A stretch of DNA of 64,000 nt. Source: Buttiauxella selenatireducens. GTDB lineage: Bacteria; Pseudomonadota; Gammaproteobacteria; Enterobacterales; Enterobacteriaceae. Under the pieces are notes generated by a model that saw only the letters and a list, made by a program, of their open reading frames with translations, was not told the DNA's origin and made no database searches. The translations under genes and the position numbers were made by a program. The first letter of the stretch is position 1. The number at the start of each line of letters is the position of its first letter. Positions 55,552 to 64,000 of this stretch are shown here, piece after piece. The stretch is from assembly GCF_031432975.1 (NCBI RefSeq), contig NZ_CP133838.1:62001-126000 (forward strand), read 5' to 3'.

Positions 55552-56601
55552 CTATCCCGGCAATCGACTTTTGGGACGCCCAGGGCCAAGTAAAACCGCC
55601 AGCTTGTTGCCGCCGTGTGTGGTTTCCATCAGAATTTTACACACGCTGGTGAGAGGGACTGAAAGTAACATCCCAACCGGGCCGAGTAACCAACCCCAAA
55701 ACAGCAACGACAAGAACACCACGAAGGTCGACATCCCGAGGCCGCGACCCATCATGCGCGGCTCGACGATATTCCCCAGCACCATATGCACCGCAAGGAA
55801 CAGTGCGCCCACCAGAACCATTTCGTACGTTCCGTTAAACAAAAATGCCTGAACCATTGGCGGTATCGCGGAAATCACCGAACCAATGTTGGGGATGTAA
55901 TTCAGCAAGAAGCCCAGCACGCCCCACATCAGCGAAAATTGCACGCCTAATAACTCCAGCCCCAGCCAGATAATCAGGCCTGTCCATAGGCTAATTAATG
56001 TTTTTAGCGCCAGGTAATGCGTCACTCCTTTGAGTGCACGGTGCAAGCTGGCGATATGAATTTTCGGGTTGGACAGGGCGAAGCGCAGTTTATACGGAAC
56101 GTGGCGCACCTCGAACAACATGAACACGACGGTCATCACCAGAAGAAGAATGCTGGCCATCGCGCCAGAAAGCCCGGTCATCAGCGTCGTGGCATAAGAC
56201 ATCACTTTCTCTGAATCCATGCGCTGTAACATGCGCTCTGGCGATAATCTCAGATGCATAAATGGCAGCATCTTTTCGAGATCGGATACCTTCTGCGTCA
56301 GCATCTTGCTGTATTTAGGCAACAAGTCGATGAACTCGCTCATCGATGCAGCCAGCACGCCAACCAGCATCGTCAGTACAACTAACATTGCAAATACGAC
56401 AATGGATATTGCCAATGGCCTGTTCACTCCCCGACGAATAAACCAGGTGACCAGCGGGTTGAGCACAATGGCGAAGAAAAGTGCCAGCAAGAGCTGGACG
56501 ATGATGTCTGCCGCCGCATGAATCCCGGCGAGAATAATCACCAGTGCGGCCAGTTTTAGCAGAATGTGGAGCCCAGTTTTATCGGGTTCTGGTGAGGGCA
56601 T
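55552..56601 (-). CDS. yhhT: AI-2E family transporter YhhT
   Basis: A 349-residue inner-membrane protein of the AI-2 exporter (TqsA-like) family with about eight spans. Characteristic are ALFFAIVLNPLVTWFIRRGV near the N-terminus and GNIVEPRMMGRGLGMSTFVVFLSLLFWGWLLGPVGMLLSVPLT near the C-terminus. It matches E. coli YhhT. The function in E. coli is not firmly shown. The ATG at 56601 matches the family start; an in-frame start 73 codons upstream overlaps the divergent yhhS. Confidence 0.93.
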   Translation of the reverse strand: MPSPEPDKTGLHILLKLAALVIILAGIHAAADIIVQLLLALFFAIVLNPLVTWFIRRGVNRPLAISIVVFAMLVVLTMLVGVLAASMSEFIDLLPKYSKMLTQKVSDLEKMLPFMHLRLSPERMLQRMDSEKVMSYATTLMTGLSGAMASILLLVMTVVFMLFEVRHVPYKLRFALSNPKIHIASLHRALKGVTHYLALKTLISLWTGLIIWLGLELLGVQFSLMWGVLGFLLNYIPNIGSVISAIPPMVQAFLFNGTYEMVLVGALFLAVHMVLGNIVEPRMMGRGLGMSTFVVFLSLLFWGWLLGPVGMLLSVPLTSVCKILMETTHGGNKLAVLLGPGRPKSRLPG

Positions 56602-56743
56602 GGAGAGATCCTGTGTGCGAGAGATCCTTTTAGTGTAGCGCCTCGTTAATTTCTCACGCGCAGGGCGAGTCTGAAAGTCTGTGGCTGAAATGTGAAACCT
56701 GAAGTGGGTATACTGGGGAACGCTGTTTTTAAAGTGAATGATC

Positions 56744-57967
56744 ATGCCTGACCTCACGCCCGCCCCCGCAGTAAGCAGTTTCCGTCTTAATCTGCAGATT
56801 GTCTCTGTAGTGATGTTCAATTTTGCCAGCTACATGACGATTGGCCTGCCGCTCGCGGTGCTACCCGGTTACGTTCACGAGATGATGGGATACAGCGCGT
56901 TTTGGGCGGGGTTGGTGATAAGTCTTCAGTATTTCGCCACTTTGCTGAGCCGCCCACATGCCGGGCGTTACGCGGATATTCTGGGCCCGAAAAAAATCGT
57001 TATCTTCGGCTTGTGCGGCTGTTTCCTGAGTGGCGCGAGCTACATGCTGGCGGCGTTTGGCAGCGCATGGCCGCTCGTGAGCCTGGTGTTGCTCTGTCTT
57101 GGGCGCGTGATTCTGGGGATAGGGCAAAGTTTTGCAGGCACAGGTTCAACGCTTTGGGGCGTCGGCGTGGTGGGGTCGCTGCATATTGGGCGAGTGATCT
57201 CCTGGAATGGCATTGTCACTTACGGTGCGATGGCGATGGGCGCGCCGCTGGGAGTGCTGATCTACCATTTTGGCGGGCTTGAGTTGTTAGCCGGAATGGT
57301 TATGGCGGTCGCGCTGGTGGCGGTGCTGCTGGCACTTCCTCGCCCTGCGGTGAAAGCCAGCAAAAGCAAGCCGCTGCCGTTTCGTGCGGTGCTCGGGCGC
57401 GTCTGGCCATACGGTATGGCATTAGCGCTGGCATCGGCAGGTTTTGGCGTTATCGCAACCTTTATCACGCTGTTTTATGAGGCCAAAGGATGGAATGGTG
57501 CGGCCTTCGCGCTCACCCTGTTTAGCTGCGCGTTTGTGGGCACTCGCTTACTTTTCCCAAACGGAATTAACCGGTTCGGCGGTCTGAATGTGGCGATGAT
57601 TTGCTTCTCGGTCGAGATAATCGGGTTACTGCTGGTCGGCTTTGCTGTCGATCCATGGATGGCAAAAACAGGTACATTTCTGACCGGGGCGGGCTTCTCT
57701 CTGGTGTTCCCGGCGCTGGGTGTGGTGGCAGTAAAAAGGGTACCGCAACAAAATCAGGGCAGTGCGCTGGCAACTTACACCGTGTTTATGGACTTATCGC
57801 TGGGGATTACCGGGCCACTGGCTGGATTTATGATGGCTTACGCGGGGGTGTCGATGATTTATCTGGCTGCTGCGGCACTGGTCTTTGTCGCATTGCTTAT
57901 GGCGTGGAAGCTAAAAAAACGGCCCCCGATTGAGCAACCGGAGGCCATGTCATCATCCCAACAATAA
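56744..57967 (+). CDS. yhhS: MFS transporter YhhS
   Basis: A 407-residue major facilitator protein with twelve predicted spans. HAGRYADILGPKK is the loop 2-3 motif, and GIGQSFAGTGSTLWGVGVVGSLHIGRVISWNG is almost identical to E. coli YhhS. Reported arabinose-efflux-like or glyphosate-resistance phenotypes are from overexpression; the natural substrate is unknown. The second ATG (56744) fits the family N-terminus (MPDLTPAP); the first at 56738 adds two residues. The stop codon abuts the stop codon of the convergent dcrB. Confidence 0.93.
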   Translation: MPDLTPAPAVSSFRLNLQIVSVVMFNFASYMTIGLPLAVLPGYVHEMMGYSAFWAGLVISLQYFATLLSRPHAGRYADILGPKKIVIFGLCGCFLSGASYMLAAFGSAWPLVSLVLLCLGRVILGIGQSFAGTGSTLWGVGVVGSLHIGRVISWNGIVTYGAMAMGAPLGVLIYHFGGLELLAGMVMAVALVAVLLALPRPAVKASKSKPLPFRAVLGRVWPYGMALALASAGFGVIATFITLFYEAKGWNGAAFALTLFSCAFVGTRLLFPNGINRFGGLNVAMICFSVEIIGLLLVGFAVDPWMAKTGTFLTGAGFSLVFPALGVVAVKRVPQQNQGSALATYTVFMDLSLGITGPLAGFMMAYAGVSMIYLAAAALVFVALLMAWKLKKRPPIEQPEAMSSSQQ

Positions 57968-58522
57968 TTACTTGATGGTGATGGTATTAATGATGTTTTC
58001 AGCGGCAGTTTGCGCCAGTTGCTGATTATCCGCAGGCAGCGTGATCTGCATGGTTAACAGCTGGTTATCGACCTTACCCAGAATAACGGATGAGTATGCG
58101 GTCTGGCCTTTTGCTGAAATAATGCTGTCTAACTGTTGCAGGGTGTGGCCTTTGATCTCGATGGATTTGTTGGTCACGACTTGCAACTGTGGATCACGGG
58201 CACGCTGCTGATCTTCAAGGCGTTTCGCCAGCGCAGCTAAATCGTCAGGCGTGTTCTCGCCGACAATCACAATCACGGCTTTCTGACCGGATGCATCAGA
58301 ATAGACGTGCATGTTATTTGCCTGAGTGCCCAGTTTACCGCTCTGGTCGGTCATCTCGGCAGGAAGTGCAAAGCTGATTTTCCCATCCAGCAAACTTACC
58401 GGCTGACCGCTAGCTGATGCTGCCGCTTCATTCGTCGTTGCCGTTTTGCTGTCGTTGTTATCGCAAGCGGCCAGGCCCAATACCAGCAGGCCGATACCGA
58501 CATATTTTACCAGGTTACCCAT
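57968..58522 (-). CDS. dcrB: Inner-membrane lipoprotein DcrB
   Basis: A 184-residue lipoprotein: signal peptide with lipobox LAAC at residues 17-20, then Asp21, which favours inner-membrane retention. The rest matches E. coli DcrB ([31 protein letters not shown]). DcrB is needed for infection by phages C1 and C6 and supports lipoprotein maturation or envelope integrity. The gene ends directly against yhhS without a terminator. Confidence 0.95.
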   Translation of the reverse strand: MGNLVKYVGIGLLVLGLAACDNNDSKTATTNEAAASASGQPVSLLDGKISFALPAEMTDQSGKLGTQANNMHVYSDASGQKAVIVIVGENTPDDLAALAKRLEDQQRARDPQLQVVTNKSIEIKGHTLQQLDSIISAKGQTAYSSVILGKVDNQLLTMQITLPADNQQLAQTAAENIINTITIK

Positions 58523-58594
58523 GACTTCTTCCTTTACGTTAGCCAGCCTTTGCGGCCTATCTCAGCATCTTATCACAAGATAATTCAACCACGG

Positions 58595-59260
58595 TCAACC
58601 CGGCTGCAACGCCGAGTTTTCAGATTTTTCTGCGAGCCGTTTCAACAACATATTCAACAATACACCATACATCGGCAGGAAGAATACGATACTGATTAAT
58701 ACTTTAAAGCAGTAATCAACGATAGCGATTTCGACCCAATGCTGTGCCATAAACACGTCCGGGCTGCGCCAGAAGGCGATGAAGAAGAAGGACAGCGTGT
58801 CGCTTATGTTGCCTAAAAATGTAGATGCCGTTGGTGCAAGCCACCAGTAGCGGCTCTGGCGCAGGCGGTTAAACACGTGTACATCCAGAATCTGCCCAAG
58901 CGCATAAGCCATAAAGCTGGCGACAGCGATACGGGCGACAAACAGGTTGAAGTGCGTTAACGCTTCAAACCCTTGCCAGGTGCCCATATAAAAGAGCGCA
59001 GAAATACCGTAAGAAATGATAAGCGCGGGCAGCATCACGGCGAAAATAATCCGTCGTGCCAAAGGTGCGCCAAAGATACGTACCGTCAGGTCAGTCGCGA
59101 GGAAGATAAAAGGAAAACTAAACGCGCCCCAGGTGGTATGGAAACCCAAAACCGACACCGGTAATTGCACCAGATAGTTACTGGAAGTGATCACCAGCAA
59201 ATGGAATAGCGATAGCCAGAACAGCGCTTTAGTGCGCTGAATAGAGTTGAACTGCATCAT
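58595..59260 (-). CDS. yhhQ: Queuosine precursor transporter YhhQ
   Basis: A 221-residue inner-membrane protein with about six spans. GAFSFPFIFLATDLTVRIFGAPLARRIIF and MAYALGQILDVHVFNRLRQ are the family's signature regions. It imports queuosine precursors preQ0 and preQ1 in E. coli. The first two codons are both ATG; the exact start is uncertain by one residue. Confidence 0.95.
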   Translation of the reverse strand: MMQFNSIQRTKALFWLSLFHLLVITSSNYLVQLPVSVLGFHTTWGAFSFPFIFLATDLTVRIFGAPLARRIIFAVMLPALIISYGISALFYMGTWQGFEALTHFNLFVARIAVASFMAYALGQILDVHVFNRLRQSRYWWLAPTASTFLGNISDTLSFFFIAFWRSPDVFMAQHWVEIAIVDYCFKVLISIVFFLPMYGVLLNMLLKRLAEKSENSALQPG

Positions 59261-59374
59261 TTTGTAGCCTTTTTAGTGTAATGGGGTGAGGGAACCCAGT
59301 CGAAATTTTTCCCCAGCGGAAACGCTGGAAGCCGGGGATGATACTGCTTTAGTCCGTCATTGCAACGGTTAATT

Positions 59375-59500
59375 TATACCCGTCGCATTTCAAGCTGCAT
59401 GTGCGTTGGCTACGTTCAATTGCCCGAATCACTTACTTTAGTAAGCTCATCGGGACTCTTTCTCTTGCCGCCTTCCTGCAACTCGAAATGCATTGGGTAT
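59375..59500. repeat. Divergent ERIC-like element (126 bp)
   Basis: Outer ends TATACCCGTCGCATTTCAAG and CGAAATGCATTGGGTAT are inverted. The interior has ACTTACTTTAGTAAGCTCAT in place of the classic ACTTACTTATGTAAGCTCCT, and GCATGTGCGTTGGC and TTGCCGCCTTCCTG are shared with the element at 22333. It lies in the space between yhhQ and tusA. Confidence 0.85.
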
Positions 59501-59577
59501 CGCGCAATCGTTCACGTCACTTGCGCGATAATTTGCCGGGGGTAAACTATCGCGGTTTGTTAAATGTGAGACCGCTC

Positions 59578-59823
59578 ATGACCGATTTGTTTGCCAATCC
59601 TGACCACACGCTAGATGCCATGGGCCTGCGCTGCCCGGAACCCGTAATGATGGTTCGCAAAACTGTCCGCAATATGCAGGCTGGTGAAACTTTGCTGGTC
59701 ATCGCCGACGACCCCGCAACGACGCGTGATATCCCCGGCTTTTGCATTTTTATGGAGCATGAGCTGCTTGCTAAACAAGTAGAATCATTGCCTTACCAAT
59801 ATCTGCTGCGTAAAGGCCAGTAG
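59578..59823 (+). CDS. tusA: Sulfurtransferase TusA
   Basis: An 81-residue cytoplasmic sulfur carrier that passes persulfide sulfur from IscS to TusBCD for 2-thiolation of tRNA wobble uridine. The acceptor Cys19 is in [13 protein letters not shown]. Length and sequence match E. coli TusA. ATG at 59578; an in-frame start at 59401 would fall inside the ERIC-like element and is rejected. Confidence 0.97.
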   Translation: MTDLFANPDHTLDAMGLRCPEPVMMVRKTVRNMQAGETLLVIADDPATTRDIPGFCIFMEHELLAKQVESLPYQYLLRKGQ

Positions 59824-59911
59824 CTGCGCAATAGCCCTTTGCTCCCCGCTTTGGGCTTCTGAACCCTCTTTGCATTTCCGCTGAACCTCAATTTCATTTT
59901 TTGTCACTTTT

Positions 59912-59927
59912 TGTGAAGCGCTTCACC
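59912..59927 (+). promoter_or_regulatory. CRP-like site upstream of the TRAP operon
   Basis: TGTGA-AGCGCT-TCACC fits the CRP consensus TGTGA-N6-TCACA with one mismatch and is a perfect 14-base palindrome, GTGAAGCGCTTCAC. A second palindrome, TTAATCGATTAA, lies at 59955-59966 and could bind a specific repressor, for example of the LacI type. Confidence 0.6.
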
Positions 59928-60021
59928 CATGCTTTTCTCCACGTAGTCTAATTTTTAATCGATTAATTAAAACATTGTTTTATTTCTTCCCTTAAAATTC
60001 TACCTCTGCTGGAGCGACACA

Positions 60022-61005
60022 ATGAAGAAGACCTTTCTGCCTGCTTTTGCTGGTTTATGTTTGTCTACCGCGTCAGTTCTGTTTGCACCCTCTGCGTTGG
60101 CACAAGTGATAAAAGCTGCCGACGTCCATCCAGAAGGTTATCCAAATGTGGTCGCGGTTCAGCATATGGGTGAAAAACTTAAGCAAGAAACCAATGGGGA
60201 CATGGAGATCAAAGTTTTCCCTAGCGGTGTGCTTGGGGATGAAAAACAGTTGATTGAGCAAGCGCAGATGGGGGCAATCGATATGATCCGTGTGTCGATG
60301 GCTCCCGTTGCGGCCATTCTTCCTGATGTTGAAGTCTTTACCCTCCCGTATGTGTTCCGCGATGAAGATCATATGCATAAAGTGATCGATGGAGATCTGG
60401 GTAAACAAATTGGCGACAAGCTGACGAATAACCCGAAATCCCGGCTGGTGTTCCTTGGCTGGATGGACTCCGGCACACGTAACCTGATTACTAAAAATCC
60501 TGTTGTGAAACCGGAAGATCTTAAAGGTATGAAAATCCGCGTCCAGGGCAGCCCTGTCGCACTGGCAACACTCAAAGACATGGGGGCGAACTCAGTGGCT
60601 ATGGGCGTGAGTGAAGTGTATAGCGGGATGCAAACTGGAGTTATCGATGGCGCAGAAAACAACCCGCCAACATTTATTGCCCACAACTACATGCCCGTTG
60701 CCAAAAACTACACCCTGAGCGGCCACTTTATCACCCCTGAAATGCTGCTTTATTCCAAAGTGAAGTGGGACAAATTAACGCCTGATCAGCAGCAAAAAAT
60801 CCTCAAACTGGCGCGTGAAACGCAAATGGAACAGCGTGAACTGTGGAATGCCTATAACAAACAGGCACTGGAAAAAATGAAAGCGGGTGGCGTTCAGTTC
60901 CACGAAATCGATAAAGCATGGTTTGTAAAAGCGACTGAGCCGGTTCGTAAGGAATACGGTGATAAGCATCAGGATCTGATGAAAGCCATCGCCGATGTTC
61001 AATAA
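60022..61005 (+). CDS. TRAP transporter solute-binding protein (DctP family)
   Basis: A 327-residue periplasmic binding protein. Signal peptide to Ala27 (SALAQVIKAAD). The family Arg lies in GMKIRVQGSPVALATLKDMGA and the region GVIDGAENNPPTFIAHNYMPVAK is typical of DctP proteins for C4-dicarboxylates or sugar acids (uronates, diketogulonate). The ligand cannot be chosen from sequence alone. The ATG follows GGAG. It is the first gene of a dctPQM operon inserted between tusA and zntA. Confidence 0.88.
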   Translation: MKKTFLPAFAGLCLSTASVLFAPSALAQVIKAADVHPEGYPNVVAVQHMGEKLKQETNGDMEIKVFPSGVLGDEKQLIEQAQMGAIDMIRVSMAPVAAILPDVEVFTLPYVFRDEDHMHKVIDGDLGKQIGDKLTNNPKSRLVFLGWMDSGTRNLITKNPVVKPEDLKGMKIRVQGSPVALATLKDMGANSVAMGVSEVYSGMQTGVIDGAENNPPTFIAHNYMPVAKNYTLSGHFITPEMLLYSKVKWDKLTPDQQQKILKLARETQMEQRELWNAYNKQALEKMKAGGVQFHEIDKAWFVKATEPVRKEYGDKHQDLMKAIADVQ

Positions 61006-61039
61006 CTTTTGTCGCTAACGCTTTCGTGGAGGGCATCTT

Positions 61040-61549
61040 ATGTCCCAACGCTACTCAGATTTGATGGATAAAGTTTATTTGCTGGCGATGATTGTTGCCG
61101 GACTGTCTCTGCTCGTCATGACCATAATTATTCCGATTGGGATTTTCTCGCGCTATGTCCTGAACCGTGGTGAGTCCTGGCCGGAACCGGTGGCGATAAT
61201 CTGCATGGTGACCTTCACGTTTATCGGCGCGGCGGTGAGTTATCGCGCCGGTTCGCACATTGCCGTGAATATGCTGACAGACCGCTTGCCGCTCTCATGG
61301 CAGACGTTTTGTGCGCGCATTGTCGATGTGCTCATGCTGATCATTTCGTTGGTCATTTTCTATTACAGCTTCTACCTGTGCGCCGATTTGTGGGAGCAAC
61401 CTGTTGCAGAGTTCCCACTCCTCACTTCTGGCCAAACCTACCTTCCGCTGCCCGTAGGCGCAATTGTACTGATTCTGTTTGTTGTCGAGCGCTTGCTGTT
61501 TGGCACTCAAGAGAACCGCCCAATCGTGTTGCTGGGTAATCACGGTTAA
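61040..61549 (+). CDS. TRAP transporter small membrane subunit (DctQ family)
   Basis: A 169-residue protein with four transmembrane helices and the DctQ pattern SRYVLNRGESWPEPVAIICMVTFTFIGAAVSYRAGSHIAV. It forms the membrane complex with the large subunit. Preceded by GGAGGGC. The gap to the next gene is 14 bases. Confidence 0.88.
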   Translation: MSQRYSDLMDKVYLLAMIVAGLSLLVMTIIIPIGIFSRYVLNRGESWPEPVAIICMVTFTFIGAAVSYRAGSHIAVNMLTDRLPLSWQTFCARIVDVLMLIISLVIFYYSFYLCADLWEQPVAEFPLLTSGQTYLPLPVGAIVLILFVVERLLFGTQENRPIVLLGNHG

Positions 61550-61563
61550 AACCAGGGGATAAC

Positions 61564-62850
61564 ATGGACGCATTTATTTTATTAGCAACACTTGCGGTAC
61601 TACTTGCGGTGGGAATGCCTGTAGCCTTTGCCGTTGGGCTAAGCGCCATTGTGGGTGCGTTATGGATAGATTTGCCGCTGGAAGCGATCATGATTCAAAT
61701 CACCAGCGGGGTAAACAAATTTACCCTGCTGGCGATCCCGTTCTTCATTCTGGCTGGGGCGATAATGGCAGAAGGGGGCATTGCCCGTCGCCTGGTCAAC
61801 TTTGCTTATATCTTCGTGGGGTTTATTCGCGGAGGGTTGTCGTTGGTGAATATCGTCGCCTCTACGTTCTTCGGGGCGATTTCAGGATCGTCGGTGGCGG
61901 ATACCGCTTCCATCGGTAGCGTGATGATCCCAGAAATGGAGAAAAAGGGTTATCCACGCGAATATGCAGCGGCCGTAACGGCAAGTGGATCGGTGCAGGC
62001 GATTTTGATCCCGCCCAGTCACAACTCGGTGATTTACTCACTGGCGGCAGGAGGCACGGTGTCTATTGCCACGCTGTTTATCGCCGGAGTGTTGCCGGGA
62101 TTGTTGCTTGGTTTTTGCCTGATGGTGATGTGCCTGGGCTTTGCCCATAAACGTGGTTACCCGAAAGGCGAACGCATCCCCTTTAAACAAGCCGTGAAAA
62201 TTTTGTTCGACGCACTGTGGGGGTTGATGACAGTCGTCATTATTCTCGGTGGGATTCTGTCTGGGGTATTTACCGCGACAGAGTCGGCGGCAGTGGCCTG
62301 CGTTTGGGCGTTCTTCGTGACCATGTTTATCTACCGTGACTACAAGTGGAGCGAATTGCCAAAGCTGATGTTCCGCACGGTAAAAACCGTTTCTATCGTA
62401 ATGATTCTGATTGGTTTTGCCTCGGCGTTCGGTGCAGTCATGACTTACATGCAGTTGCCTTCGCGCATCACGGACTTCTTCACGTCGCTGTCTGACAATA
62501 AGTATGTGATTCTGATGTATATCAACATCATGTTGCTGCTGATTGGCACGTTGATGGATATGGCACCGATTATCCTGATCCTCACACCCGTATTATTGCC
62601 AGTGACCAATTCGTTGGGTATCGATCCGGTTCATTTCGGCATGATAATGATGGTGAACCTTGGCATTGGCTTGATAACACCCCCCGTGGGGTCGGTGCTC
62701 TTTGTTGCCAGCGCCGTGAGTAAACAGAAAATCGAAGTGGTGGTACGCGCTATGCTGCCGTTTTACGGCATATTACTGGTGGTGCTGGGGTTGGTGACCT
62801 ACGTCCCGGCAGTTTCGTTGTGGCTGCCACATGCGTTAGGAATGAATTAA
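61564..62850 (+). CDS. TRAP transporter large membrane subunit (DctM family)
   Basis: A 428-residue membrane protein with about twelve spans. It has ILAGAIMAEGGIARRLVNFA, FFGAISGSSVADTASIGSVMIPEM and NLGIGLITPPVGSVLFVASAVS, all DctM hallmarks. It is the sodium-coupled translocating subunit. A strong bidirectional terminator follows. Confidence 0.92.
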   Translation: MDAFILLATLAVLLAVGMPVAFAVGLSAIVGALWIDLPLEAIMIQITSGVNKFTLLAIPFFILAGAIMAEGGIARRLVNFAYIFVGFIRGGLSLVNIVASTFFGAISGSSVADTASIGSVMIPEMEKKGYPREYAAAVTASGSVQAILIPPSHNSVIYSLAAGGTVSIATLFIAGVLPGLLLGFCLMVMCLGFAHKRGYPKGERIPFKQAVKILFDALWGLMTVVIILGGILSGVFTATESAAVACVWAFFVTMFIYRDYKWSELPKLMFRTVKTVSIVMILIGFASAFGAVMTYMQLPSRITDFFTSLSDNKYVILMYINIMLLLIGTLMDMAPIILILTPVLLPVTNSLGIDPVHFGMIMMVNLGIGLITPPVGSVLFVASAVSKQKIEVVVRAMLPFYGILLVVLGLVTYVPAVSLWLPHALGMN

Positions 62851-62866
62851 TTCCTTAATAGCTAAG

Positions 62867-62901
62867 GTCGGGTGAACGTGTCACGTCACCCGACTTTTTT
62901 T
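62867..62901. terminator. Bidirectional terminator between dctM and zntA
   Basis: GTCGGGTGA and TCACCCGAC form a 9-bp stem enclosing CGTG/CACG, followed by T7. The T run overlaps the zntA stop codon on the other strand. Confidence 0.9.
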
Positions 62902-64000
62902 ATGACTTCTTACGCAGCAGGCGCAGCGCATTCGCCGTAACCAGCGCCGTCGCACCGGAATCGGCCAACACGGCAAGCCATAACCCCGTAATGCCCAGCA
63001 ATGTGGTGATCAGGAAAATCCCTTTCAGCCCTAACGCGATAGTGATGTTCTGGCGAATATTATTATGCGTTGCCCGGGCCAGATTAATCATTCCGGCCAG
63101 TTCGGTCAGACGGTTGTGCGTAAGGGCCGCATCTGCGGTTTCGAGTGCGACATCCGTGCCGCTACCCATGGCGATACCGATGGTTGCTGCTTTCATGGCT
63201 GGCGCATCGTTGATGCCATCACCCACCATCGCAAGCGATGAACGGGCGTTGAGTTCATTGACTGCGCTGACTTTATCGGCTGGCAGCAGGCTGGCGCGGT
63301 AATCCATCCCCAATTCTTGCGCGATTGCCGCCGCCGCTCGCGGGTTATCGCCGGTTAACATCACGCTCTGAACCCCGATTTTTTGCAGGTCAGCGACTGC
63401 CTGTTTGGCGTCGCGGCGCAGAGTATCGCGTAGTGCAATCACGCCGAGTAAGCGATTTTGCTGCACCACGGTAATGACCGTTTGGCCTTCAGCCTCAAGC
63501 TGGGTAATGCGCTGGTGCCAGGTGGCGTCGAGAACGTTTTCCGCGAGTTTACCTGGCGCGCTCAGTAACAGTGTTTCGCCGTTAATTGTGGCTTCGACCC
63601 CGATCCCTGCTAACGCTCTGTGCGCGCTGGCGGTTGGCAATGTCAGCTCGCGGCTTTGTGCTTCACGCACAATGGCTTGCGCTAACGGGTGTGAGGAACC
63701 CTGTTCTACGGCAGCCGCGAGGGCCAATAGCGCGTTTTCGCTCAGTTCACCCTGCACTTTAATGGTTGTGACCTGCGGTTTACCTGCGGTCAACGTGCCG
63801 GTTTTATCGAAAGCAATATGCTGAATTTTACCCAGTCGTTCGAGTGCCGCCCCGCCTTTGATTAATGCACCGCGTCGAGCGGCGGCGGCAAGTCCGGAGG
63901 TAATCGCCGCCGGGGTGGAAATCACCAGCGCACATGGGCAACCAATCAGTAACAGCGCCAACCCTTTGTAAATCCACTCATCCCAGCTCTGCCCGAAAAA
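62900..64000 (-). CDS. zntA: Zn(II)/Cd(II)/Pb(II)-translocating P-type ATPase ZntA, C-terminal part (partial)
   Basis: The frame is open to the window edge, giving 366 residues of the C-terminal half. Seen are the metal-site CPC motif in IGCPCALVIS, the phosphorylation motif DKTGT, MLTGDNPRAAAAIA, and the hinge MVGDGINDAPAM, followed by the last two membrane spans. This matches E. coli ZntA. The N-terminal metal-binding domain and first six spans lie outside the window. Confidence 0.96.
   Translation of the reverse strand, partial: FFGQSWDEWIYKGLALLLIGCPCALVISTPAAITSGLAAAARRGALIKGGAALERLGKIQHIAFDKTGTLTAGKPQVTTIKVQGELSENALLALAAAVEQGSSHPLAQAIVREAQSRELTLPTASAHRALAGIGVEATINGETLLLSAPGKLAENVLDATWHQRITQLEAEGQTVITVVQQNRLLGVIALRDTLRRDAKQAVADLQKIGVQSVMLTGDNPRAAAAIAQELGMDYRASLLPADKVSAVNELNARSSLAMVGDGINDAPAMKAATIGIAMGSGTDVALETADAALTHNRLTELAGMINLARATHNNIRQNITIALGLKGIFLITTLLGITGLWLAVLADSGATALVTANALRLLRKKS

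Overview
The window is a chromosomal segment of a Gram-negative gammaproteobacterium of the order Enterobacterales. Nearly all backbone genes match Escherichia coli K-12 genes in sequence and order (bcsC-pdeK-dctA-yhjJ-kdgK-pdeH-yhjG-yhjE-yhjD-yhjC; gor-rlmJ-prlC-rsmJ-uspA-uspB-pitA-yhiN; yhhT-yhhS-dcrB-yhhQ-tusA-zntA). ERIC elements and a FliA-type flagellar promoter fit the same group. It is not E. coli: bcsD follows bcsC, a TRAP operon lies between tusA and zntA, and several accessory genes differ. A relative of Buttiauxella, Kluyvera or Lelliottia is possible, but the genus cannot be fixed from this sequence. Comparisons with E. coli come from memory, not from a search.

Bases 1-16600 hold the end of a cellulose operon (bcsC partial, bcsD, bcsZ), a DUF559 endonuclease-like gene beside a palindromic repeat, two c-di-GMP phosphodiesterases (pdeK, and pdeH with a FliA promoter), the C4-dicarboxylate carrier dctA, a degenerate M16 protease homologue, 2-keto-3-deoxygluconate kinase, an AsmA-like protein, an MFS transporter, YhjD, and a LysR regulator divergent from a short-chain dehydrogenase. 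Five copies of a CCCTCTCCC/GGGAGAGGG palindromic repeat sit just after genes across the window, two of them expanded into tandem arrays.

Bases 16600-22700 are accessory: small secreted proteins, a GNAT/cupin pair, a DUF1127/MocR (yjiR) pair, a membrane-anchored HEPN protein, a glycine-zipper protein, and a charged secreted protein with an ERIC element directly upstream. Bases 22700-32300 are conserved: glutathione reductase, two rRNA methyltransferases, oligopeptidase A with a sigma-32-like promoter, UspA/UspB, PitA and YhiN.

Bases 32300-55500 lie between yhiN and yhhT, a site that in E. coli K-12 carries rhsB and nik genes. Here it holds (i) a four-gene catabolic cluster: a PTS-associated regulator convergent with an EIICB permease, a fumarate-lyase-superfamily enzyme and a NagA-like amidohydrolase; (ii) a contact-dependent inhibition locus cdiB-cdiC-cdiA-cdiI encoding a 3277-residue CdiA, an HlyC-type acyltransferase and a two-span membrane immunity protein, followed by a decayed second immunity gene; (iii) an Ail/OmpX barrel; (iv) a SymE toxin with a probable antisense SymR RNA; and (v) an MFS transporter facing an M24-like protein that lacks key metal ligands.

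Bases 55500-64000 return to conserved genes (yhhT, yhhS, dcrB, yhhQ, tusA), then a dctPQM TRAP operon with a CRP-like site, and end inside zntA. The best candidates for undescribed biology are the PTS/lyase/deacetylase cluster, the CDI toxin-immunity module with its immunity relic, and the link between the palindromic repeats and the DUF559 gene.
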